Positions 55,501-64,000 of a stretch of DNA of 64,000 nucleotides are shown piece by piece. The first letter of the stretch is position 1, and the number at the start of each line of letters is the position of its first letter. The DNA is from Liolophura sinensis (taxonomy: Eukaryota; Mollusca; Polyplacophora; Chitonida; Chitonidae), in NCBI RefSeq assembly GCF_032854445.1, contig NW_027018151.1:1-64000 (forward strand). The letters are read 5' to 3'. The notes below the pieces were generated by a model, which saw nothing but the letters and a program-made list of their open reading frames with translations, did not search any database and was not told where the DNA came from. A program made the translations under genes and the position numbers.

Positions 55501-55637
55501 TTAACACCATACTGAATCTCTGTTGCACCGTAAACACCATCCTGAATCTCTGCTGCACAGTAAATACCATCCTGAAACACTGCTACACAGTAAGCACCAT
55601 CCTGAATCTCTGCTGCACAGTAAACACCGTCAGGAAT
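55501..55637. repeat. 30-bp minisatellite, about 4.5 units (cassette 3)
   Basis: The unit is exactly 30 bp: CACCAT or a close variant recurs at 55505, 55535, 55565, 55595 and 55625. The unit includes CACCATCCTGAATCTC and TGCTGCACAGTAAA. Because 30 is divisible by 3, open frames persist on both strands, giving a ten-residue periodic peptide on the minus strand. I take these as by-products, not genes. Confidence 0.9.
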
Positions 55638-55650
55638 TTTACACTTACTG

Positions 55651-55694
55651 CGATCAGATAGCATTTTTCTGTATAGACATGTATGTCGCTGTGC
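55651..55694 (+). repeat. 44-bp arm left of SINE (cassette 3)
   Basis: CGATCAGATAGCATTTTTCT through CTGTGC matches 56079-56122 with four mismatches in 44. The two arms flank the SINE. Without the SINE they would form a direct repeat of about 50-bp period. The SINE therefore landed at the junction of an existing short tandem duplication. Confidence 0.85.
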
Positions 55695-55989
55695 AACTGA
55701 GTGAGTGAGTGAGTGCTTGGGGTTTAACGTCGTACTCAACAATTTTTCAGTCATATGACGACGAAGGAATCATTAGGGTGCATGCACGTTTAATGTGCCT
55801 CCTTGTTGCAGGACGGATTTTCACCGCTCTTTTATTTAGTGCTGCATCACTGAGACGACTTACCGAAGGCAAGTAAGCCGCCCCGCCCGAGCCATTATAC
55901 TGAAACGGGTCAACCAGTCGTTGCACTATCCCCCTTCATGCTGAACGCCAAACGAGGAAGTCACAACTTCCTCTTTTAAAGTCTTAGGT

Positions 55990-56000
55990 GTGACTCGACC
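55990..56000 (-). promoter_or_regulatory. Pol III B box of SINE copy 3
   Basis: The minus strand reads GGTCGAGTCAC. Confidence 0.7.
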
Positions 56001-56043
56001 AAGGATTGATCCTGGATCTACCGGTCCCGAAGCGGACGCTCTA

Positions 56044-56055
56044 CCAACTGTGCTA
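56044..56055 (-). promoter_or_regulatory. Pol III A box of SINE copy 3
   Basis: The minus strand reads TAGCACAGTTGG. Confidence 0.78.
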
Positions 56056-56078
56056 TCCGGGCCGGTCTGTGCAACTGA

Positions 56079-56122
56079 CGATCAGATAACATTTATCTGT
56101 AAAGACATGTATGTCTCTGTGC
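56079..56122 (+). repeat. 44-bp arm right of SINE (cassette 3)
   Basis: This is the partner of 55651-55694. It starts directly after the right target-site duplication. The same arm remains in cassettes 1 and 2, whose left arm is cut down to GTATGTCGCTGTGC. Confidence 0.85.
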
Positions 56123-56847
56123 CATTTACTGTACCTATGTCTTTCACTTCAGGCAAACCTTAGTCCTCCCATACATAACCCCACCTGACAAGGCTCCTAC
56201 TCAGGCTATTTTATTTCCTAGTGAAAGGAAGGCTTTAAGCATACATGTTTGTATATATAATATTAGTGGAGCGAGTTTTCAGTAATACACAATTAACATA
56301 TAACAGACCTATCAAAACCCTCACAGAATCCAAACGAAGTCCACCGTAAGCACTCTGGAAAAAACATATTAGGAGCTCAAGTACGTCTATATCGCATTTG
56401 TTATTTCATTTCTAACATGATGATATCACAGAGCTGTAACATTTATCTGTCAAAACCGTTAGTTTAATAAGTTACATATTTGTCCTGAAAGAAAGAGACA
56501 AAGTTATTGATCTCATTAACGTACGTGTACCTGCCGACGAGCATCAGTTACCATTGTCAGCAAGACTAGTCCCGATATAGAAGAACCGCAGAGAAAACCA
56601 TCAAAGAATTGGGGTCGAGTTTTCTGATTTTATTGCAGTCAGATTAATTTCACAGATATCGTATTCTACACATTTGGCCCATTGCCAGTACGCTGCAAAT
56701 AGGGGTGCGAAACAATGCATGTATTTTTCATTGAGGAATGAAGAAAATGGTTTTAAAAAAGGACAAACTTAAGTTCTCTTAAATATGCATACCTGTAGTT
56801 TCCGTTTTGAAAGGCTAAACAGTCTAACAAAGGGCCATTTGACTTAA
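56123..56847. other. Gene-free sequence right of the SINE, cassette 3
   Basis: This is homologous to the matching parts of the other cassettes. No gene, repeat or known element is seen. It shares GCATACATG and GTATATATAAT with cassette 4 only. Confidence 0.7.
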
Positions 56848-56876
56848 GAACATGCCTATTACAATATTACATGTAA
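56848..56876 (+). repeat. Degenerate satellite monomer inside cassette 3
   Basis: This is the same GAACATGCCTATTACAAT relic, about 80 bp before the satellite resumes. Confidence 0.6.
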
Positions 56877-56953
56877 TTAACATAAATACGATATGATGGC
56901 GTTTAGTTAAACTAAGGTGAATATACCAGAGTTTGGAAGCGATTTATTCTAAA

Positions 56954-59944
56954 AATAATTCTTACAATGTTCATCTGGTAACTGAACATCCTATTATAAT
57001 GATTACATTGCTCATCTTGTAACTGAGCATGTTTTTATAATGATTACAATGTTCACCTTGTAACTAAGCACACTATTGTAATGATTTCAATGTTCTCCTT
57101 GTAACTGAGCACATTATTATAATGATTGCAATGTTCATCTTGTAACTGAATATGCTATTGCAATGATTACAATGTCCATTTTGCAACTGAGCATGCTTGT
57201 ATACTGATTACAATGTTCACCTTGCAACTGATGATGTTTTTATAATGATTACAACGTTCATCTTGTAACTGAACATGCAATTATAAGGATTACAATGTTC
57301 ACTTTGTAACTGATCATGCTATTACAATGATTACAATGTTCATCTTGTAACTACATATGCTATAATAATGATTACAATGTTCATCTTGTAACTACATATG
57401 CTAATATAATAATTGCAATATTCCTTTTGTAACTGAGCATGCTATTATATTGATTACAATGGTGATTTTGTAACCGTTGACGCTATTATAATGATTACAA
57501 TGTTCACTTTGTAACTGAACATGCTATTACAATGATTACAATGTTCATCTTGTAACTGAACATGCTATTATGTCGATTACAATCTTCATCTTGCAACTGA
57601 GCATGATATTATAATGATTACAATGTTCATCTTGTAATTGAACGTGCTAATATAATGAATACATTGTTCATTTTGTAACTGATGATGTTATTATAATGAT
57701 TACAATATTCATCTTGTAACTAAATATGCTTATGTAATGATTACAATGTCCATTTTGCAACTGAGCATGCTTTTATACTTACAATGTCCACCTTATAACT
57801 GAACATGCTATTATAATGATTAGAATGTTCATCTTGTAACTGAGCATGATTTTATAAAGATTACAATGTTCACCTTGTAACTGAACATGCTTTTATAATG
57901 ATTACAATGTTCATCTTGTAATTGAACGTGCTAATATAATGAATACAATGTTTACTTTGTAACTGATGATGTTATTATAATGATTACAATATTCATGTTG
58001 TAAGTGAATATGCTAATGTAATGATTACAATGTCCATTTTGCAACTGAGCATGCTTGTATACTGATTACAATGTTCACCTTGTAACTGTTTATGTTTTTA
58101 TAATGATTACAATGTTCATCTTGTAACTGAACATGCAATTATAAGGATAACAATGTTCACTTTGAAACTGAACATGCTATTACAATGAATCCATGGTTCA
58201 CCTTGTAAATGAGCGCATTATTATAATGATTACAATGTTCATCTTGTAACTGAATATGCTATTGTAATGATTACAATGTCCATTTTGCAACTGAGCATAC
58301 TTATATACTGATTACAATGTTCACCTTGCAACTGATGATGTTTCTATAATGATTACAATGTTCACTTTGTAACTGAACATGCTATTACAAAGATTACATT
58401 GTTCACCTTGTAACTGAGCACATTATTATAATGATTACAATGTTTATCTTGTAAGTGAACATGCTAATGTAATGATTACAATATCCATTTTGCAACTGAG
58501 CATGCTTTTATACTGATTACAATGTTCACTTTGTAACTGATGATATTTTTATAATGATTACAATGTTCATCTTGTAACTACATATGGTATAATAATGATT
58601 ACAATGTTCGTCTTGTAACTACATATGCTAATATAATAATTGCAAAATTCATTTTGTAACTAAGCATGCTATTATTTTGATTACAATGGTGATTTTGTAA
58701 CCGTTGACGCTATTATAATGATTACAATGTTTACTTTGTAACTGAACATGCTATTACAATGATTACAATGTTCATCTTGTAACTGAACATGCTATTATGT
58801 CGATGACAATCTTTATCTTGTAACTGAAAATGATATTATAATGATTACAATGTTTATCTTGCAACTGAAAATGATATTATAATGATTACAATGTTCACTT
58901 CGTAACTGACCATGCTATTTTAACTATTACAATGTTCATCTTGTAACTGGGCATGTTTTTATAATGATTACAATGTTCATCTTGTAACTGAGCACGCTAT
59001 TGTAATGATTATAATGTTCACCTTGTAACTGAGCACATGATTATAATGATTACAATGTTCATCTTGTAACTGAATATGCTATTGTAATGATTACAATGTC
59101 CAATTTGCAACTGAGCATGCTTGTATACTGATTACAATGTTCACCTTGCAACTGATGATGTTTTTATCATGATTACAATGTTCATCTTGTAACTGAACAT
59201 GCAATTATAAGGATTACAATGTTCACTTTGTAACTGAACATGCTATTACAATGATTACAATGTTCATCTTGTAACTTAACATGCTATTATGTCGATTACA
59301 ATCTTCATCTTGCAACTGAAAATGATATTATAATGATTACAATGCTAATCTTGAAACTAAGCATGCTATTATAATGATTACAATGTTCACTTCGTAACTG
59401 AACATGCTATTAGAAGTATTACAATGTTCATCTTGTAACTGGGCATGTTTTTATAATAATTACACTGTTCACCTTGTAACTGAACATGCTATTATAATGA
59501 TTACAATGTTCATTTTGCAACTGAGCATGCTTTTATACTGATTACAATGTTCACCTTGTAACTGATGATGTTTTTATAATGATTACAATGTTCATCTTGT
59601 AACTTAGCATGCTATTATAATGATGACAATGTTCATTTTGTAAATGAGCACGCTATTATACTGTTTACAATGTTCATCTTGTAACTGAGCATGCTATTAT
59701 AATGATTACAATGTTCATGTTGTAATTGAACGTGCTAATATAATGAATACAATGTTCATTTTGTAACTGATGATGTTTTTATAATGATTACAATATTCAT
59801 CTTGTAACTGAACATGCTATTATGATTACAATTTTCATCCTGTAACTGAGCTTTCTATTATAATGATTACAATGTTTACCTTGTAAGTGAGCGTGATAAT
59901 ATAATGTTTACAATGTTTATCTTGTAACTGAGCATGCTATCATA
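56954..59944 (+). repeat. 41-bp satellite array, block 4
   Basis: This is 3.0 kb of the same satellite between cassettes 3 and 4. Positions 57708-59944 repeat 52744-54980 at 4,964 bp. Positions 57026-57707 are satellite with no partner at that offset. Late monomers are divergent, as before cassette 3. Confidence 0.96.
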
Positions 59945-60464
59945 AGACACGAGTCTCTTTAACTGGATTTAGTCTATTTCAGCTGAGGGGAAAAATGAAA
60001 GATTTAGTGTGGATAAAGTGTGGGGATAAGATGAGCTTTTTAGCGTGTATTTGGTCCAAACTGCATCTTTGTACCGTTGATCGTTGAGAAGAAATAGAAG
60101 GCATTTCTCAATATTGGCACTTAAAAGATGGTGCCAGCTAGGAAATCAGCTCTAACCCCAGTGTTCCATGTGGGATTACAGAGGGCGATGGCGTGCTGAC
60201 CCCATCGGTAACTGAGGCCCTCCTCAAACAAAAATTAAATAAGTAAGTAAAATGTAAAACGTTGTGAGGCCGATAGAAAATCATGTGTTTCTCTAACTGA
60301 TTTCACTCCAATATATTCTTTCATCCAGCGTGTTGACAGAGTCAGTGGAATTCGGATGTTTAAATGGTTTCAAGCAACGAAGTATCATTACTTCAAGATA
60401 TTAATATAACCTGAAGCTTCTAAACCTGGATCACTGTGTTTTCCTGAATCGTTGATTAAATCAA
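59945..60464. other. Left flank of cassette 4, no gene seen
   Basis: This is a copy of 54981-55500, including the possible SINE tail at about 60124-60252. Nothing else is recognised. Confidence 0.6.
60124..60252 (+). mobile_element. Possible SINE 3' remnant, second copy
   Basis: This is the duplicate of 55160-55288, with the same A-rich AAATAAGTAAGTAAAA tail. It is tentative for the same reasons. Confidence 0.25.
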
Positions 60465-60601
60465 TTAACACCATACTGAATCTCTGTTGCACCGTAAACA
60501 CCATCCTGAATCTCTGCTGCACAGTAAATACCATCCTGAAACACTGCTACACAGTAAGCACCATCCTGAATCTCTGCTGCACAGTAAACACCGTCAGGAA
60601 T
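60465..60601. repeat. 30-bp minisatellite (cassette 4)
   Basis: This is identical in unit, phase and copy number to 55501-55637. The copy number did not change after the block duplication. Confidence 0.9.
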
Positions 60602-60953
60602 TTTACACTTACTGCGATCAGATAGCATTTTTCTGTATAGACATGTATGTCGCTGTGCAACTGAGTGAGTGAGTGAGTGCTTGGGGTTTAACGTCGTACT
60701 CAACAATTTTTCAGTCATATGACGACGAAGGAATCATTAGGGTGCATGCACGTTTAATGTGCCTCCTTGTTGCAGGACGGATTTTCACCGCTCTTTTATT
60801 TAGTGCTGCATCACTGAGACGACTTACCGAAGGCAAGTAAGCCGCCCCGCCCGAGCCATTATACTGAAACGGGTCAACCAGTCGTTGCACTATCCCCCTT
60901 CATGCTGAACGCCAAACGAGGAAGTCACAACTTCCTCTTTTAAAGTCTTAGGT

Positions 60954-60964
60954 GTGACTCGACC
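60954..60964 (-). promoter_or_regulatory. Pol III B box of SINE copy 4
   Basis: The minus strand reads GGTCGAGTCAC. Confidence 0.7.
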
Positions 60965-61007
60965 AAGGATTGATCCTGGATCTACCGGTCCCGAAGCGGA
61001 CGCTCTA

Positions 61008-61019
61008 CCAACTGTGCTA
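61008..61019 (-). promoter_or_regulatory. Pol III A box of SINE copy 4
   Basis: The minus strand reads TAGCACAGTTGG. Confidence 0.78.
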
Positions 61020-61086
61020 TCCGGGCCGGTCTGTGCAACTGACGATCAGATAACATTTATCTGTAAAGACATGTATGTCTCTGCGC

Positions 61087-61811
61087 CATTTACTGTACCT
61101 ATGTCTTTCACTTCAGGCAAACCTTAGTCTTCCCATACATAACCCCACCTGACAAGGCTCCTACTCAGGCTATTTTATTTCCTAGTGAAAGGAAGGCTTT
61201 AAGCATACATGTTTGTATATATAATGTTAGTGGAGCGAGTTTTCAGTAATACACAATTAACATATAACAGACCTATCAAAACCCTCACAGAATCCAAACG
61301 AAGTCCACCGTAAGCACTCTGGAAAAAACATATTAGGAGCTCAAGTACGTCTATATCGCATTTTTTATTTCATTTCTAACATGATGAGATCACAGAGCTG
61401 TTACATTTATCTGTCAAAACCGTTAGTTTAATAAGTTACATATTTGTCCTGAAAGAAAGAGACAAAGTTATTGATGTCATTAACGTACGTGTACCTGCCG
61501 ACGAGCATCAGTTACCATTGTCAGCAAGACTAGTCCCGATATAGAAGAACCGTAGAGAAAACCATAAAAGAATTGGGGTCGAATTTTCTGATTTTATTGC
61601 AGTCAGATTAATTTCACAGATATCGTATTCTACACATTTGGCCCATTGCCAGAACGCTGCAAATAGGGGTGCGAAACAATGCATGTATATTTCATTGAGG
61701 AATGAAGAAAATGGTTTTAAAAAAGGACAAACATAAGTTCTCTTAAATATGCATACCTGTAGTTTCCGTTTTGAAAGGCTAAACAGTCTAACAAAGGGCC
61801 ATTTGATTTAA
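61087..61811. other. Gene-free sequence right of the SINE, cassette 4
   Basis: This is homologous to 56123-56847. No gene or recognised element is seen. Confidence 0.7.
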
Positions 61812-61840
61812 GAACATGCCTATTAAAATATTACATGTAA
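61812..61840 (+). repeat. Degenerate satellite monomer inside cassette 4
   Basis: This is the relic GAACATGCCTATTA, here followed by AAATATTACATG (one further C-to-A change). Confidence 0.55.
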
Positions 61841-61917
61841 TTAACATAAATACGATATGATGGCGTTTAGTTAAACTAAGGTGAATATACCAGAGTTTGG
61901 AAGCGATTTATTCTAAA

Positions 61918-64000
61918 AATAATTCTTACAATGTTCATCTGGTAACTGAACATGCTATTATAATGATTACATTGCTCATCTTGTAACTGCGCACGCTATT
62001 ATACTGATTACAATGTTCATCTTGTAACTGAACATGCTATTATAATGATTACAATGTTCATGTTGTAACTGAGCATGCTATTATACGAATTACAATCTTC
62101 AATTGAGCATGCTATTATAATGATTACATTGCTCATCTTGTATTTGAGCATGCTATTTTAACTATTACAATGTTCATCTTGTAACTGGGCATGTTTTTAT
62201 AATGATTACAATGTTCACCTTTTAACTGAGCACGCTATTGTAATGATTTCAATGTTCTCCTTGTAACTGAGCACATTATTATAATGATTGCAATGTTCAT
62301 CTTGTAACTGAATATGCTATTGCAATGATTACAATGTCCATTTTGCAACTGAGCATGCTTGTATACTGATTACAATGTTCACCTAGGAACTGATGATGTT
62401 TTTATAATGATTACAACGTTCATCTTGTAACTGAACATGCAATTATAAGGATTACAATGTTCACTTTGTAACTGAACATGCTATTACAATAATTACAATG
62501 TTCATCTTGTAACTGAACATGCTATTATGTCGATTACAATCTTTATCTTGCAACTGAGCATGTTATTATAATGATTACAATGTTCATCTTGTAATTGAAC
62601 GTGCTAATATATTGAATACAATGTTCATTTTGTAACTGATGATGTTATTATAATGATTACAATATTCATCTTGTAACTGAATATGCTTATGTAATGATTA
62701 CAATGTCCATTTTGCAACTGAGCATGCTTTTATACTTACAATGTCCACCTTGTAACTGAACATGCTATTATAATGATTAGAATGTTCATCTTGTAACTGA
62801 GCATGTTTTTATAAAGATTACAATGTTCACCTTGTAACTGAACATGCTTTTATAATGATTACAATGTTCATCTTGTAATTGAACGTGCTAATATAATGAA
62901 TACAATGTTTACTTTGTAACTGATGATGTTATTATAATGATTACAATATTCATCTTGTAAGTGAATATGCTAATGTAATGATTACAATGTTTATCTTACA
63001 ACTGAGCATGCTTGTATACTGATTACAATGTTCACCTTGCAACTGATGATGTTTTTATAATGATTACAATGTTCATCTTATAACTGAACATGCTATTATG
63101 TCGATTACAATCTTCATCTTGCAACTGAGCATGTTTTTAAAATGATTACTATGTTCACCTTGTAACTGAACATGCTTTTATAATGATTACAATGTCTATC
63201 TTGTAAGTGAACGAGCTAATATAATGAATACAATGCTTATGTTGTAACTGATGATGTTATTATAATGATTACAATATTCATCTTGTAAGTGAATATGCTA
63301 ATAAAATGATTACAATGTCCATTTTGCAACTGAGCATGCTTGTATACTGATTACAATGTTCACCTTGTAACTGTTTGTGTTTTTATAATGACTACAATGT
63401 TCATCTTATAACTGAACATGCAATTTTAAGGATTACAATGTTCACTTTGTAACTGAACATGCTATTACAATGATTACATTGTTCACCTTGTAACTGAGCG
63501 CATTATTATAATGATTACAATGTTCATCTTGTAACTGAATATGCTATTGTAATGATTACAATGTCCATTTTGCAACTGAGCATGCTTGTATACTGATTAC
63601 AATGTTCACCTTGCAACTGATGATGTTTTTATAATGATTACAATGTTCACTTTGTAACTGAACATGCTATTACAATGATTACAATGTTCATCTTGTAACT
63701 GAACATGCTATTATGTCGATTACAATCTTCATCTTGCAACTGAGCATGATATTATAATGATTACAATGTTCATCTTGTAATTGAACGTGCTAATATAATG
63801 AATACATTGTTCATTTTGTAACTGATGATGTTATTATAATGATTACAATATTCATCTTGTAACTGAATATGCTTATGTAATGATTACAATGTCCATTTTG
63901 CAACTGAGCATGCTTTTATACTTACAATGTCCACCTTGTAACTGAACATGCTATTATAAAGATTACAATGTTCACCTTGTAACTCAACATGCTTTTATAA
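61918..64000 (+). repeat. 41-bp satellite array, block 5
   Basis: The final satellite block runs off the window. From 62097 it follows 235-2138 at a constant offset of 61,862 bp, down to the rare AACTCAACATG variant near its end. Just after the cassette it lacks two monomers (82 bp), including ACTGGGCATACTAG, relative to the window start. Confidence 0.97.

Larger units (their letters stand above)
55701..56066 (-). mobile_element. tRNA-derived SINE, copy 3 (366 bp)
   Basis: This has the same element and orientation as copy 1. CTGTGCAACTGA occurs at 55689-55700 and 56067-56078. The A box is at 56044-56055 and the B box at 55990-56000. It is 4 bp longer because the tail repeat has one more GTGA, with one base lost (TACTCAAC) and one gained (ATCCCCCTTC). 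The 20-bp hairpin has one mismatch here (GAGGAAGTC/AACTTCCTC). Confidence 0.88.
54981..56953. other. Non-satellite cassette 3 (long form)
   Basis: This is the fullest version, about 2.0 kb. In order it holds a left flank of unknown sequence with a possible SINE tail (54981-55500), a 30-bp minisatellite, a 44-bp arm, the SINE, a second 44-bp arm, gene-free sequence and a relic monomer. It is nearly identical to cassette 4. It differs from cassettes 1 and 2 at shared sites such as AGCATACATG versus AGCAAACATG. It probably preserves the ancestral arrangement. Confidence 0.93.
52744..57025. repeat. Composite satellite-plus-cassette duplication, unit A
   Basis: This segment matches 57708-61989 at a constant offset of 4,964 bp. 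It comprises 2.2 kb of satellite, all of cassette 3 and the first monomers after it. Private marks such as GGATAACAATG (53181 and 58145) and ATGAATCCATGG support the match. Confidence 0.92.
60665..61030 (-). mobile_element. tRNA-derived SINE, copy 4 (366 bp)
   Basis: This matches copy 3. CTGTGCAACTGA occurs at 60653-60664 and 61031-61042. The A box is at 61008-61019, the B box at 60954-60964 and the hairpin at 60918-60937. The 44-bp arms lie at 60615-60658 and 61043-61086. Confidence 0.88.
59945..61917. other. Non-satellite cassette 4 (long form)
   Basis: This has the same content and order as cassette 3, 4,964 bp downstream. It carries its own changes, for example GGATAAAGTGTGG, GTCTTCCC, GCATTTTTTATT and GATGTCATT. 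It contains no gene. Confidence 0.93.
57708..61989. repeat. Composite satellite-plus-cassette duplication, unit B
   Basis: This is the partner of 52744-57025. It diverges after CTCATCTTGTAACTG, where unit B continues CGCACGC and unit A continues AGCATGTTTTT. Differences include TTTTTTTAATG (54814) versus TTTTTATAATG, and a locally altered CATATTCTATGATAAT near 53660 in unit A. Confidence 0.92.

Noticed and set aside
55497-55754. Overlapping frames on both strands (85 and 61 codons), repeated at 60461-60718
   Set aside because: They cover the 30-bp minisatellite and the SINE tail. The ten-residue periodicity follows from the repeat length, and there is no start context or domain to support a gene.
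1-64000. Telomeric repeat or rDNA spacer
   Set aside because: No TTAGGG-type runs and no recognisable rRNA sequence occur anywhere in the window.

Overview
The window is eukaryotic, non-coding DNA dominated by one satellite. About 57.5 kb of the 64 kb (roughly 90%) is a head-to-tail AT-rich tandem repeat with a 41-bp monomer, about 1,400 copies, all in one orientation. I find no credible protein-coding gene. All open frames present lie inside the satellite, a 30-bp minisatellite or a SINE, and recur wherever those repeats recur. The host is an animal, most probably a mollusc. That rests on a tRNA-derived SINE whose body looks, from memory, like SINEs common in bivalve and gastropod genomes; I could not check this by search.

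Layout: satellite block 1 (1-9039), cassette 1 (9040-10310), satellite block 2 (10311-47894), cassette 2 (47895-49164), satellite block 3 (49165-54980), cassette 3 (54981-56953), satellite block 4 (56954-59944), cassette 4 (59945-61917), satellite block 5 (61918-64000). The array runs off both ends. The four non-satellite cassettes are copies of one ancestral sequence. Each carries the same SINE at the same site with the same 12-bp target-site duplication and the same right-hand junction with the satellite. They were therefore copied along with the array, not inserted four times. Cassettes 3 and 4 keep about 0.7 kb of extra left flank (a 30-bp minisatellite and a possible second SINE tail) that cassettes 1 and 2 have lost.

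The satellite has nested higher-order structure. There is a 246-bp (six-monomer) duplication, a 1,555-bp tandem duplication, an 8,467-bp tandem pair whose length fits exactly 207 monomers, a 4,964-bp offset between cassettes 3 and 4, a 38,855-bp offset between cassettes 1 and 2, and a 61,862-bp offset linking the last 2 kb of the window to its first 2 kb. Most size differences between copies are whole monomers, as expected from unequal exchange.

Within the monomer, two short boxes (GATTACAATG and CTTGTAACTGA) change least and contain a TTACAA / TTGTAA dyad; the segment between them varies most. A patch at about 35.13-36.48 kb is full of single-base indels seen nowhere else and probably marks unpolished or wrongly joined assembly. 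I see no gene system. The interesting content is the architecture and history of the array.
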